Below, one piece after another: positions 27,933 to 36,963 of a stretch of 60,473 nt of DNA. The first letter of the stretch is position 1. Every line of letters begins with the position of its first letter. The DNA is taken from NCBI GenBank assembly GCA_944391865.1, contig CALXVD010000006.1, positions 1 through 60,473 of the forward strand. Reading direction: 5' to 3'. The translations under genes and the position numbers were made by a program. This DNA comes from an uncultured Clostridia bacterium (GTDB lineage Bacteria > Bacillota > Clostridia > TANB77 > CAG-508). The notes under the pieces are model-generated. The model had not been told where the DNA came from. It did not search any database and was given only the letters and a program-made list of their open reading frames with translations.

Positions 27933-29720
27933 TCATAGGAGTTCTTTCTTTATTTTTCTTGCTAAATCTTCTGTTATTCCTTTAATTGCAGAAATTTCTT
28001 TAATATCAGCTTTTTTTATTGCTTCTATGCTACCAAATTTTTTAAGAAGTTCTTGTTTCTTTTTTTCGCCAATTCCTTTTATATTATCTAATTTAGATTT
28101 TGTTGTATCTTTATCTCTTAGTTTTCTATTATAGCTTATTGCAATTCTATGTACTTCGTCTTGAAGGTTTGTTATGAAATTAAATATTTTATCATCTATT
28201 TTTATTTCATTCCTATTTTTATCAATTAATTTTTTTGTACTATGTTTATCATCTTTTACCATACCAAAAACAGGTATTTCAATGTTGTATTTTTTTATTG
28301 CTTTTTCTATTGCCCTTATTTGAGTAATACCACCATCTGCAAAAATTACATCTGGAAGTGTGCCAAATGCACCCTTTGGATTATCTATAGAATGTTTAAT
28401 TCTTCTTGTAACCACTTCCTCCATACATTTGGGGTCATCTTGTGAAAATACTGTCTTTATTTTAAACCTTCTTGCCATATTTTTATTTATAACGCCATCT
28501 TTTGCAACACACATTCCTGCTACCATATATTCTCCTGCAATATTTGATATGTCAAAACATTCTATTTTTCTTGGTAAGTTGTCTAAATTTAATGTTTCTT
28601 TTAATTTTAATACAATATCTTCTTTTTCTTTTGTTTTATTTTCTAAAGTTATTTTAGCATTATTATTTGCCATTTCTATAAATCTTAATTTTTCACCTTT
28701 TTGTGGAATTTTAAATTCTACTTTTCTTTCTGCCTTGTCTGATAATAATTTTTCTATTAAATCTATATCATCAATTTCTTGTGGTAGCATAATTTTAGTA
28801 GGAAGATCGATTTTATTTATATAATATTGTTTTATAAATTCTGACAATGTTTCTTTTTCTGTTAATTGGTTTGAGTTTTCAAAAAAGTAATGCTCTCTTC
28901 CAATCATTTTACTATTTCTTACAAAAAATATTTCTATACAGATTGATAATTCATTTTTTGCAATTCCTATTACATCAATTGCTTTTTCATTAATGTTAGA
29001 TACTTTTTGCTTTTCTGAAATTCTTTCTATTGCAATTTTTTTATCTCTTAATATCGCCGCTTTCTCATACTCTTGCTTACTTGAAAGTTCTAATATTTCA
29101 TCTTCTATTTGTTTTATAATTTCTTTTGTTTTTCCCTCTAAAAGCATTATAATTTGGTCTATTTGCTTTCTATATTCTTCTTTACTTACATAGCCAACAC
29201 ATGGTGCTAAACATTTTTTTATATGATAATTCAAACATGATCTTTGGTTACTTTTAAAATTTTTACACTGCCTTATTTGAAATCTATCTTTAATAAATCC
29301 TACCATTTCTTTTGCTGCGCCTGCATTAGCATATGGCCCAAAATATTTTGCACCGTCATTTTGAAATCTTCTTGTTATAAAAACATTTGGAAAGTCTGAT
29401 TTGACATCAATTTTTATATATGGATAGGTTTTGTCGTCCTTTAAAAGCACGTTAAATTTAGGCATGTTCTTTTTTATTAGATTACACTCTAATATTAGTG
29501 CCTCTGCTTCGTTATCTGTGACAATATATTCAAAATGGTCTATTAATGAAACCATTTTTTCAATTCTTGCTGTTTTATTACTTTTTCTAAAATATTGTCT
29601 TACTCTATTTTTTAATACAACAGCCTTTCCTACATATAATATATTATCATCTTTATCTTTCATAATATAAACTCCAGGTTTATCTGGAAGTTTTTTTAGT
29701 TCTTCTTTAATATCAAACAT
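27933..29720 (-). CDS. uvrC: Excinuclease ABC subunit C (595 aa)
   Basis: The GIY-YIG domain (PGVYIMKDKDDNILYVGKA) starts at residue 16, a UVR domain (QEYEKAAILRDKKIAIERI) lies near residue 215, then the RNase-H-like nuclease domain and two helix-hairpin-helix motifs (IKGIGEKKKQELLKKFG; SAIKGITEDLARKI). Makes both incisions in nucleotide excision repair with UvrB. Start is the ATG after GAGGTAAGA at 29720; the longer frame to 29840 runs into an R1 repeat and is spurious. Confidence 0.96.
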   Translation of the reverse strand: MFDIKEELKKLPDKPGVYIMKDKDDNILYVGKAVVLKNRVRQYFRKSNKTARIEKMVSLIDHFEYIVTDNEAEALILECNLIKKNMPKFNVLLKDDKTYPYIKIDVKSDFPNVFITRRFQNDGAKYFGPYANAGAAKEMVGFIKDRFQIRQCKNFKSNQRSCLNYHIKKCLAPCVGYVSKEEYRKQIDQIIMLLEGKTKEIIKQIEDEILELSSKQEYEKAAILRDKKIAIERISEKQKVSNINEKAIDVIGIAKNELSICIEIFFVRNSKMIGREHYFFENSNQLTEKETLSEFIKQYYINKIDLPTKIMLPQEIDDIDLIEKLLSDKAERKVEFKIPQKGEKLRFIEMANNNAKITLENKTKEKEDIVLKLKETLNLDNLPRKIECFDISNIAGEYMVAGMCVAKDGVINKNMARRFKIKTVFSQDDPKCMEEVVTRRIKHSIDNPKGAFGTLPDVIFADGGITQIRAIEKAIKKYNIEIPVFGMVKDDKHSTKKLIDKNRNEIKIDDKIFNFITNLQDEVHRIAISYNRKLRDKDTTKSKLDNIKGIGEKKKQELLKKFGSIEAIKKADIKEISAIKGITEDLARKIKKELL

Positions 29721-29763
29721 TCTTACCTCTATAATAAAAGACTTTTGTAATTTATTTTTAATA

Positions 29764-29864
29764 AGTGAGAAGTGGGATGCGGGAAGTGTGAAACTAGGGT
29801 AAAGCCTTACGAAGACTTGCCCTAAAATCTCACTTCTCACCTCACACTTCTCACCTCACACTTC
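29764..29864. repeat. MITE-like repeat, family R1
   Basis: GTGAGAAGTGGGATGCGGGA at the left and TCACTTCTCACCTCACACTT at the right, with AGGGTAAAGCC and GACTTGCCCT between. Lies between hpt and uvrC and creates a spurious N-terminal extension of uvrC. Confidence 0.75.
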
Positions 29865-29892
29865 AATTTTTTGTTATTAATAATATACAAAC

Positions 29893-30414
29893 CTAATTTT
29901 CTATATATCCTATATATGGAAGATTTCTATATCTTTCATCCCAGTCTAACCCATATCCTACAACAAATTTGTCTGGTATTTGAAACCCTGTATAGTCAAC
30001 TTTTACGTTCTTTTTTACTCTTCTTTCTGGCTTGTCCAGCAAAGTACATAGTTTAACACTATTTGGTTTTTTCATTTTTAAGTATTCAATTAAATATGAA
30101 AGTGTTCTTCCCGTATCTATTATATCTTCGACTATTATTACGTCTTTTCCTTGAATGCTATCTTTTAAATCTAGTTTCATCTTAATTTCTCCTGTACTTT
30201 CTGTTCCCTCTCCATAGCTAGAAACTCTTATAAACTCTAATTTTACATCTCCATTTATTCTTTTTGCTAAATCTACTGTGAAAAATACTGACCCCTTTAA
30301 TATGCATATAAGTGTTATTTCTTTTCCTCTGTATTCTTCTTCAATTTGTTTTGCTATTTCGTCAATTCTTGCATGTAATTTTTGTTCATCAATTAATGTT
30401 TTTAAATTTTCCAT
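29893..30414 (-). CDS. hpt: Hypoxanthine phosphoribosyltransferase (173 aa)
   Basis: The PRPP-binding motif VIIVEDIIDTGRTLSYL is complete, with ITLICILKGSVFFTVDLAKR before it and YVVGYGLDWDERYRNLPYIG-like end. Salvages hypoxanthine and guanine with PRPP. Length normal. Probably co-transcribed toward uvrC. Confidence 0.95.
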   Translation of the reverse strand: MENLKTLIDEQKLHARIDEIAKQIEEEYRGKEITLICILKGSVFFTVDLAKRINGDVKLEFIRVSSYGEGTESTGEIKMKLDLKDSIQGKDVIIVEDIIDTGRTLSYLIEYLKMKKPNSVKLCTLLDKPERRVKKNVKVDYTGFQIPDKFVVGYGLDWDERYRNLPYIGYIEN

Positions 30415-30524
30415 ATATATACCTCTTTTATAATTTAATACTTCATTATTATACTATTTTTATTGTGTTTTTTCAACCTATATGATAGACTTTATTTAGT
30501 AAATAATTGAGTTTGGGGGATGTT

Positions 30525-32216
30525 ATGAAAAAAATATTAAAAACGTTATTGTTTGCTTTCATGTTTTCTTTCTTTATTTTAATCGGAAACGTCGAAGCAA
30601 ATTCTTTTAATTCTATTAATATGGATATCTATATTGATAAAAATGGTGACGCACATATTACAGAAATATGGGATTATACTGCTAATAGTGGTACAGAAAA
30701 TTATCATTCTTATAAAAACATAGGTAATTCTGAATTTACCAATTTTACCGTAAAAGAAGGAAATAATGTTTATACTACTCTTTCTTCTTGGGATGTTGAT
30801 GCTTCTTTTAATGACAAAGCTTACAAATGTGGTATAAATTATGTTTCAGATGGTGTAGAACTTTGTTTTGGTATTAGTTCTTATGGTAGACATACATATT
30901 CTCTTAGTTATACTATAACAAATTTTGTATCTAATCTTAATGATTCTCAGATGGCTTATTGGGAACTAATTCCTAGTGGTAGTGTAAAAAAAGATGTTTA
31001 TATAAAAATATATAGTGATTTTGATTATTCTAATGATTTACCTGTATGGGGTTATGGAAATTATGGCGGAACTTGTTATGTTTATGATGGATATATTGAA
31101 ATGCAACCAGATGGGAAATTAGATAGTAACGAATATATGACAATATTAATAAAATTTCCTTTAGATACATTCAATACATCTAGTACTTTAAATGAAGATT
31201 TTGATTACTATTATAATATGGCAGAAGAAGGTGCAACCAATTATTCAGATAACTCATCTGATGCAATGTTTTATATAATTTCTATCTTCTTTCCTCTAGT
31301 TTTTATAATAATTATCACTATATCTATTGCCGCTTCAGGTGCTAGTAAATCTAATAAAATAGCTTTTGGAAGTGCTGGTAATAAAGTACCTAAAGATGTT
31401 CCTTTGTATAGAGATATACCATGTAAAGGAGATATTTTCCGTGCTTATTTTATAGCATACAATTATAATTTAATGAAGAAAAAAACTGACCTTTTAGGTG
31501 CAATACTTCTAAAATGGCTTAAAGAAAGCAAAGTAAAAGTCCAAAAAGCAGAAGTTGGTAATATAATAAAAAAAGAAGATACATGCATAATTTTGGAAAA
31601 TGCTATGGCCTTTGAAAATAGATTTGAAGAAGAACTTTTTAATATGTTTTATGAGTCTAGTAAAGATGGAATTTTAGAAAAAAAAGAATTTGAAAAATGG
31701 TGTTCAAAAAATTATTCAAAAATATTAAATTGGTTTGATAGTGTTTTAAATTATGAACGTGACCTACTTGTAACAGAAGGAAAAATATCTGTTCAAGAAG
31801 TTACAACTTTAAAAATATTTAAATCTAAAAAATATATAGCTGACGATAGCTTAATGGAAGAAGCAAAAGAACTAAAAGGTTTAAAAAATTTCTTGGAAGA
31901 ATTTACGCTTATTAAGGAAAGAGAAGCAATTGAGGTAGCTCTTTTTGAAGATTACTTAATTTTTGCTCAAATACTTGGAATTGCTAAAAAAGTAGCTACT
32001 CAATTTAAAAAATTATATCCAGAGGTAATTGAAGGTTATGATTATGATTTTGATGATATCTTCCTAATATATACCTTTTCTACTGTTGGTATAAGTAGTG
32101 CAAATTCTTCTAAGTCTCGAGCAGAAAGCTATAGCAGTGGTGGCGGAGGATTTTCATCTGGTGGCCGGACGGAGGCGGCTCATTTGGTGGCGGTGGCCGG
32201 AATGGGTTCTCGTTAA
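30525..32216 (+). CDS. DUF2207 membrane protein with three +1 shifts in its Gly-rich tail (562 aa)
   Basis: Signal peptide (MKKILKTLLFAFMFSFFILI), an extracellular beta domain (YIDKNGDAHITEIWDYTA), one membrane helix near residue 255-280 and a cytoplasmic domain, as in DUF2207/YciQ proteins. These typically end in a glycine-rich tail. Zero frame gives GGRTEAAHLVAVAGMGSR. Skipping the C of three CGG codons (32166, 32170, 32198) gives GGGGGGSFGGGGGMGSR and the same stop, since three shifts restore the frame. I place the start at ATG 30525 after GGGGGATGTT. A related YciQ-like gene lies at 44552. Confidence 0.87.
   Translation: MKKILKTLLFAFMFSFFILIGNVEANSFNSINMDIYIDKNGDAHITEIWDYTANSGTENYHSYKNIGNSEFTNFTVKEGNNVYTTLSSWDVDASFNDKAYKCGINYVSDGVELCFGISSYGRHTYSLSYTITNFVSNLNDSQMAYWELIPSGSVKKDVYIKIYSDFDYSNDLPVWGYGNYGGTCYVYDGYIEMQPDGKLDSNEYMTILIKFPLDTFNTSSTLNEDFDYYYNMAEEGATNYSDNSSDAMFYIISIFFPLVFIIIITISIAASGASKSNKIAFGSAGNKVPKDVPLYRDIPCKGDIFRAYFIAYNYNLMKKKTDLLGAILLKWLKESKVKVQKAEVGNIIKKEDTCIILENAMAFENRFEEELFNMFYESSKDGILEKKEFEKWCSKNYSKILNWFDSVLNYERDLLVTEGKISVQEVTTLKIFKSKKYIADDSLMEEAKELKGLKNFLEEFTLIKEREAIEVALFEDYLIFAQILGIAKKVATQFKKLYPEVIEGYDYDFDDIFLIYTFSTVGISSANSSKSRAESYSSGGGGFSSGGRTEAAHLVAVAGMGSR
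32166..32168 (+). other. CGG +1 frameshift site 1 in the DUF2207 tail
   Basis: GGT GGC CGG ACG; skipping C32166 gives GGT GGC GGA. Confidence 0.88.
32170..32172 (+). other. CGG +1 frameshift site 2 in the DUF2207 tail
   Basis: In the frame set by site 1 the next codon is again CGG; skipping C32170 gives GGA GGC GGC TCA TTT GGT. Confidence 0.88.
32198..32200 (+). other. CGG +1 frameshift site 3 in the DUF2207 tail
   Basis: GGT GGC CGG AAT; skipping C32198 gives GGA ATG GGT TCT CGT TAA and returns to the original frame. Confidence 0.88.
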
Positions 32217-32272
32217 TAGAACAAGGAACAGATTTTATTCTGTTCCTTTTCTAGTTTATAAAAATACATTTA

Positions 32273-32536
32273 TCATAATATCATTGTAAATATTATAAGT
32301 AGTATTGCTCCTGGTATCCCTAGAATTCCTACAAAAATTGCTGTAAATACATTAAGCCCAATATGGATACCAAATGCTCCTCCAATCCAATTTATGATAA
32401 CAATTAATAATCCTCCTAAAATTGAATTCAAGAGTAATTTTAATATTTTTTTTAAAGGTAATATAAATATTCTTCCTAATATTATTATTGAAATTATACA
32501 TACTAAAAATGTTATTATAGTATTAGTGTTATTCAT
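32273..32536 (-). CDS. bofA: BofA-family pro-sigma-K processing inhibitor (87 aa)
   Basis: Three hydrophobic stretches with LLNSILGGLLIVIINWIGG and IPGAILLIIF, as in BofA. BofA restrains the SpoIVFB protease during sporulation in Bacillus. Placed after a YaaL-like gene as in B. subtilis. The ATG at 32536 follows GGGGGATAAGCTT; the upstream in-frame ATG overlaps that site and is not used. Confidence 0.82.
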   Translation of the reverse strand: MNNTNTIITFLVCIISIIILGRIFILPLKKILKLLLNSILGGLLIVIINWIGGAFGIHIGLNVFTAIFVGILGIPGAILLIIFTMIL

Positions 32537-32602
32537 AAGCTTATCCCCCATTTTTACTAATACTATAATTATGCTTGTTTACTTTTTAATATTACTTTTA
32601 TA

Positions 32603-32845
32603 TTACATTGCTTTTATTTGTTCAAAACCAATTTCTAAATTATTAATCATATCAACTACAATTCCTTTTTGCTTTACTTGTTTTATTAAATAATCAAGTT
32701 TTGCTTTGCTTGCTTTTATTTGATAAGAATAATAATCAACGAGTTCTGCTTCTGCTGATTCGAAATTTTTGTTTGCTACAACTAGTTCTCTCTTTGTAGC
32801 TAAAATTGATTTTAAAAGTTCTATTTCATTGTTTTTCTTATTCAT
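32603..32845 (-). CDS. yaaL: YaaL-like DUF2508 protein (80 aa)
   Basis: MNKKNNEIELLKSILATKRE and AELVDYYSYQIKASKAKLDYLIKQVKQKG match the small helical YaaL/DUF2508 family encoded just upstream of bofA. Start at ATG 32845 after GGAG. Function unknown. Confidence 0.75.
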   Translation of the reverse strand: MNKKNNEIELLKSILATKRELVVANKNFESAEAELVDYYSYQIKASKAKLDYLIKQVKQKGIVVDMINNLEIGFEQIKAM

Positions 32846-32928
32846 AATTATTCTCCAATCGTCCATTGATAAATTATAATTTATCTCTAGTATATTCCAT
32901 TTTTGAATAATTATGTAATTTTAAATAA

Positions 32929-34083
32929 TTAATTATATAAAGCTTCTATATCTATTTCCTTAACATTTTCTATACATTCGTTTAAGAAATATTGATCTGT
33001 TTGTCCTGCTATATAATCAATTATTGCTCTTTTTATACTAGTATTTGTGTCTTTTTCTTTTACAAATTCATAAAGATTTTTTTCTGATTGTGTAAATTTA
33101 CTTACTTTTGTAAAATGTTCTGCTTTTTTTAGGTAACAATAATATAATTCGTAAAATAATTCTTTTATTATGTCTTGATGTTTATTTGCTTCTGCTGATG
33201 CATATATATATTTATAGTTCCAATCTTTTAATTTCATAAGAGCTTCAAATACTTCCTCTGAAAATGTTAAATATGGTTTTTCAAAACTATTTACTATTAT
33301 ATCTTTTATTAGAGTATCTACAATTTTAGAATTATTATCACCTAATATTTTTGCTATTTCTGCTGGTATATCTTCTCTTTTCACAATTCCTATTTTAATT
33401 GAATCTTCTATATCTCTACCAATATAAGCAATTACATCAGATAATCTTACTACAGATGCTTCTAATGTCATTGGAATTATTTTTCTACTAAAATCCTCTT
33501 CACAAAATGTTTTATTTAGTTCATCAATAAAATCTTTTTCTGTTTTTTGTTTGTTGAATTTATATTTATTAATAAGAATTTCTCCATTATGTGCAAGTAT
33601 CCCATCCATTGTTTGCAAGCTGATGTTTAATTTTTCTAAATCCTTTAGTACCCTTACACTTTGTGCATTGTGACAAAAATATCCTATATTTTCTTTTATA
33701 CATAAATCATTTAAATATTTTTCTCCTTTGTGTCCAAAAGGACTGTGACCTATATCATGCCCTAAAGCAATTGCTTCGATTAAATCTTCATTTAACTTTA
33801 AACTTCTCCCAATAGTCCTTGCTATTTTAGAAACTAATTGGACATGAAGAACTCTATGAGTTATATGGTCATTTTTTGTAAATGAATAAACTTGTGTTTT
33901 ATCTATATACCTGGTATAACCAAGTGAATGAATAATTCTATCTATATCTCTAAAAAATACTGGTCTTATGTCTTCTTTATCTGTATTTAAAAGAATAGCA
34001 TCTTCTGATTTACATGCAAATTCAGATAAACCACGTTCTTTTAGTAACATATTATCTTTTGCTTTCTCTAAAATCTCTTCCAT
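32929..34083 (-). CDS. HD-domain dNTPase-like protein (384 aa)
   Basis: The HD signature (ITHRVLHVQLVSKIARTIGR, then ALGHDIGHSPFGHKGE) and later SDVIAYIGRDIED belong to the dGTP triphosphohydrolase/YpgQ-type HD family. Acts on (d)NTPs or another phosphorylated substrate in the cytoplasm. Length is normal. Substrate not deducible. Confidence 0.85.
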   Translation of the reverse strand: MEEILEKAKDNMLLKERGLSEFACKSEDAILLNTDKEDIRPVFFRDIDRIIHSLGYTRYIDKTQVYSFTKNDHITHRVLHVQLVSKIARTIGRSLKLNEDLIEAIALGHDIGHSPFGHKGEKYLNDLCIKENIGYFCHNAQSVRVLKDLEKLNISLQTMDGILAHNGEILINKYKFNKQKTEKDFIDELNKTFCEEDFSRKIIPMTLEASVVRLSDVIAYIGRDIEDSIKIGIVKREDIPAEIAKILGDNNSKIVDTLIKDIIVNSFEKPYLTFSEEVFEALMKLKDWNYKYIYASAEANKHQDIIKELFYELYYCYLKKAEHFTKVSKFTQSEKNLYEFVKEKDTNTSIKRAIIDYIAGQTDQYFLNECIENVKEIDIEALYN

Positions 34084-34161
34084 TTACTCACCTCTTTTAA
34101 TAGTATATACGAAAATTTGTTTAATGTAAATAAATTACTTGCCTAATTTTTACATTTTTGC

Positions 34162-34190
34162 TTGCAAAATTTATATTTACGTGTTAAAAT
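34162..34190 (+). promoter_or_regulatory. Promoter of rpsT
   Basis: TTGCAA (34162-34167), 17 bases, TAAAAT (34185-34190). The gene starts 45 bases further on. Confidence 0.6.
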
Positions 34191-34235
34191 AGGAAAAGTG
34201 ATAATTTATTTTGACTTTAAGGAGGTGCAAAACAT

Positions 34236-34499
34236 ATGCCAAATATTAAATCTGCAATTAAAAGAGTTGATGTTATTGAAAAGAAAACATTAAGAAATAA
34301 TATGATAAAATCAGAATACAAAACAGCTGTTAAAAAATTTGAAGCTGCTGTATCAGAAGGAAATAAAGAAACAGCTGAAGATTTATTTAAAAAAGCTGTT
34401 AAAAAAATAGATGGTGCTTGTTCTAAAGGAGTTATTAAAAAGAATACTGCATCTAGAAAAAAATCTAATTTAGCAAAAAAATTAAACACAATTGCATAA
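34236..34499 (+). CDS. rpsT: Ribosomal protein S20 (87 aa)
   Basis: MPNIKSAIKRVDVIEKKTLRN, KSEYKTAVKKFEAAV and IHKNTAARKKS-like IKKNTASRKKSNLAKKLN are the S20 pattern. Binds 16S rRNA in the 30S subunit. AAGGAGGTG precedes the ATG. Terminator follows at 34519. Confidence 0.96.
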   Translation: MPNIKSAIKRVDVIEKKTLRNNMIKSEYKTAVKKFEAAVSEGNKETAEDLFKKAVKKIDGACSKGVIKKNTASRKKSNLAKKLNTIA

Positions 34500-34518
34500 T
34501 TTTAAAGTGATTATTATA

Positions 34519-34547
34519 TTAGCAAATCGAATAGATTTGCTTTTTTT
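34519..34547 (+). terminator. Terminator after rpsT
   Basis: AGCAAATC and GATTTGCT pair around GAATA, then TTTTTT. Confidence 0.85.
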
Positions 34548-34681
34548 ATTGCATTTAATTAATTAGACAAATTGGAATTTTTCCTCCGAGCGAAAAGTTT
34601 CACCCAATAATTTCCTTTGATTTATTGAATTTTCTATGTTAACATAATTGTATGGAAATAGAATGATTAGGGGGTATACTA

Positions 34682-34930
34682 ATGATAAAAAATTTTATAA
34701 CAAATGTTAAGAACATAGAAAAAGATGTATTAAAAATAATGTTTAAGGGACTTAGATTTTCTTTAATTGTTTGCATTATCTCCGGCATATTTTCGCTTTT
34801 ATACATAATTAATCCTATCTCTCACATTTTATATGACTCTGGCATTATTTTATTTAAAACAGGTCTTACTTTTGCAGTTACTTTTTTTATTTGTGCTTTT
34901 GCAATAGATAAAATAAAAAAAATATTTTGA
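34682..34930 (+). CDS. Small two-helix membrane protein (82 aa)
   Basis: Basic N-terminus, helices at about residues 27-48 and 57-77, basic end (IDKIKKIF). Preceded by GGGGG. Not recognised; independent of rpsT. Confidence 0.6.
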   Translation: MIKNFITNVKNIEKDVLKIMFKGLRFSLIVCIISGIFSLLYIINPISHILYDSGIILFKTGLTFAVTFFICAFAIDKIKKIF

Positions 34931-34987
34931 CAAAAGTAAACTTTATTGTTATTATATAGATATAAATTTTAAAAAAGGAGTTTAATT

Positions 34988-35272
34988 ATGGAGGAAAATG
35001 AAAATTTAAATAACAATAGTTCTACTACTTCTTCAACTAATGGTCTTGCCATTGCTGGTTTTGTAGTTTCTATTGTTTCTTTATTTATCAATTTTTGTGG
35101 TCTTGTAGGATTAGTAGGTACTATTCTTTCTGCAGTTGGACTTGCACAAGTTAAAAAAACAAATAGTGGTAAAGGACTTGCCATAGCAGGACTTATAATT
35201 GGTATAATAAGTATTATTTATGGAATTTATACTATAATTACTTTAGCAACAACTTTAAGTTCTATATTTTAA
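34988..35272 (+). CDS. DUF4190-type membrane protein (94 aa)
   Basis: An N-terminal Asn/Ser-rich tail, then NGLAIAGFVVSIVSLFIN and GKGLAIAGLIIGIISIIYG, the repeated (G)LAIAG..I.I. pattern of DUF4190. Two membrane helices. AAGGAG before the ATG. A paralogue is at 39330. Function unknown. Confidence 0.75.
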   Translation: MEENENLNNNSSTTSSTNGLAIAGFVVSIVSLFINFCGLVGLVGTILSAVGLAQVKKTNSGKGLAIAGLIIGIISIIYGIYTIITLATTLSSIF

Positions 35273-35274
35273 AA

Positions 35275-35379
35275 CCTAAACAAATCAAAGAAAAAGGAAA
35301 AATATTGTCAACTTTAGGGTTGGTTCTAGGCTTAATAAGTATGTGGTTAATTTCAGAGAATACATTATACATTTTTTAA
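35275..35379 (+). pseudogene. Possible remnant of a second DUF4190-like gene
   Basis: Directly after the DUF4190 gene, another frame reads PKQIKEKGKILSTLGLVLGL, then ISMWLISENTLYIF and a stop. It looks like the end of a paralogue without its start. It could equally be chance. Confidence 0.35.
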
Positions 35380-35388
35380 TATAAAGTA

Positions 35389-35421
35389 AAGGAGTTCAAA
35401 ATAAAATGAACTCCTTTTAAT
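35389..35421. terminator. Bidirectional terminator before gatB's end
   Basis: AAAGGAGTTCA and TGAACTCCTTTT pair around AAATAAAA. Confidence 0.8.
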
Positions 35422-36861
35422 TTATTTTTTTAATTCTTCTATAAACATTTTATTAAGCATTTGAGGATTTGCTTTCCCTTTTGTTTCTTTCATTGCTTGT
35501 CCTACTAAGAATCCCACTGCCTTATCTTTTCCTGCTTTAAAGTCAGCTACTGACTGAGGATTTGCTTCTATTATTTTTAGTACAATTTCTTTTATTGCTC
35601 CTTCATCAGATATTTGTACCCAACCTTTTTCTTCTATTATTTTTTGAGGATCTCTTGGCTCTTTAAACATTTCGTCTAAAACTTTTTTTGCTATACTTGA
35701 ACTAATTGTTCCTTTATCAATTAATACAACTAATTTTCCTAACTCTTCTGCCGTAAATGGTATGTCAGATGGCTCAAGTTCTTTTTCGTTCAATTCTTTT
35801 GTTATATCTGTCATAATCCAGTTACTTACTGATTTAGGGTTATTACATATTTTAGTTGCACCTTCAAATAAATCAGAAAAATATTTTGATGATATTAATA
35901 TATTACTATCATATTCAGGTAATTTATATTCATTTATATATCTTTCTTTTCTGCTTTCTGGCATTTCTGGAAGACTTTTTCTAATGTTTTCCTTCATTTC
36001 TTCTGATATTTTTATTGCAACTAAGTCGGGGTCTGGAAAATATCTATAATCTTGTGCGTCCTCTTTATCTCTCATTGGAAATGTTTTTCCAGATACATCA
36101 TCCCATCTTAATGTTTCTTGGTCTACTTTTCCGCCATCTTCTAAAACTTCAATTTGTCTTTCTGCTTCGTAATCTATTGCTCTTACTATTGATTTAAAAG
36201 AGTTCATGTTTTTCATTTCTGTTCTTGTGCCAAATTCTTTTTGTCCTTTTTTTCTTACAGAAACATTAACATCTGCTCTTAGTGAACCCTCTTGCATTTT
36301 ACAGTCTGATACTTCTATATATTCTAGTATTGATTTTAATTTTTTTAAGTATAAGTCTACTTCTTCACTACTTCTTAAATCTGGCTCAGAAACAATTTCT
36401 ATTAATGGAACCCCTGCTCTATTTAAATCAACTAAACTTCCTCTTCCATAATCATCATGGTTTAGTTTTCCTGCATCTTCTTCTATGTGTATCCTTGTAA
36501 GTCCGATTTTTTTCTTTTCTCCATCTACTTCTATTTCTACATAACCATGTTCACAAAGTGGCATATCATATTGAGATATTTGATATGCTTTTGGTAAATC
36601 TGGATAAAAATAATTTTTTCTATCATTTTTGCTTACACTTGCTATTTCACAGTTAGTTGCAAGTCCTGCTTTTATAGCATATTCTACTACTTTTTCATTT
36701 AATACTGGTAGAGTTCCTGGCATTGCCATACATACTGGGCAACAATGTGTATTAGGCTCTCCTCCGAATTCTGTTGGACAAGAACAGAATATTTTCGTTT
36801 TTGTAGATAACTCGCTATGTACTTCTAGCCCTATTACAATTTCATAATCTTCTCTTGACAT
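35422..36861 (-). CDS. gatB: Asp-tRNA(Asn)/Glu-tRNA(Gln) amidotransferase subunit B (479 aa)
   Basis: IVIGLEVHSELSTKTKIFC, TEFGGEPNTHCCPVCMAMPG (zinc Cys set), RKNYFYPDLPKAYQISQYD and a YqeY-like C-terminal tail ending in KGKANPQMLNKMFIEEL identify GatB. It transfers ammonia from GatA to misacylated tRNA. Start at ATG 36861 after AAGGAG; the longer frame enters a GC-rich palindrome. Confidence 0.96.
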   Translation of the reverse strand: MSREDYEIVIGLEVHSELSTKTKIFCSCPTEFGGEPNTHCCPVCMAMPGTLPVLNEKVVEYAIKAGLATNCEIASVSKNDRKNYFYPDLPKAYQISQYDMPLCEHGYVEIEVDGEKKKIGLTRIHIEEDAGKLNHDDYGRGSLVDLNRAGVPLIEIVSEPDLRSSEEVDLYLKKLKSILEYIEVSDCKMQEGSLRADVNVSVRKKGQKEFGTRTEMKNMNSFKSIVRAIDYEAERQIEVLEDGGKVDQETLRWDDVSGKTFPMRDKEDAQDYRYFPDPDLVAIKISEEMKENIRKSLPEMPESRKERYINEYKLPEYDSNILISSKYFSDLFEGATKICNNPKSVSNWIMTDITKELNEKELEPSDIPFTAEELGKLVVLIDKGTISSSIAKKVLDEMFKEPRDPQKIIEEKGWVQISDEGAIKEIVLKIIEANPQSVADFKAGKDKAVGFLVGQAMKETKGKANPQMLNKMFIEELKK

Positions 36862-36878
36862 ATTTTTTCTCCTTTTTT

Positions 36879-36951
36879 GTAGGGGTCGCCGCCCTCGGCG
36901 ACCCGCATTCATTATTTTTTCCGGGTCGCTGTGGGCAGCGACCCCTACATA
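36879..36951. repeat. GC-rich palindromic repeat, family R2
   Basis: TGTAGGGGTCGCCGCCCTCG and its near complement (GGGTCGCTGTGGGCAGCGAC, CCCCTACA) flank an AT-rich centre. The same element lies at 41551. About 70 bp, no frame, placed between gatA and gatB. Confidence 0.8.
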
Positions 36952-36963
36952 TTTTTTGTTTTT

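Noticed and set aside
29720..29840. N-terminal extension of UvrC
   Set aside because: Encoded by an R1 repeat; the ATG at 29720 has the ribosome site and begins the family sequence.
36861..36912. N-terminal extension of GatB (Arg-rich)
   Set aside because: Comes from the GC-rich palindrome; ATG 36861 has AAGGAG and the family start.
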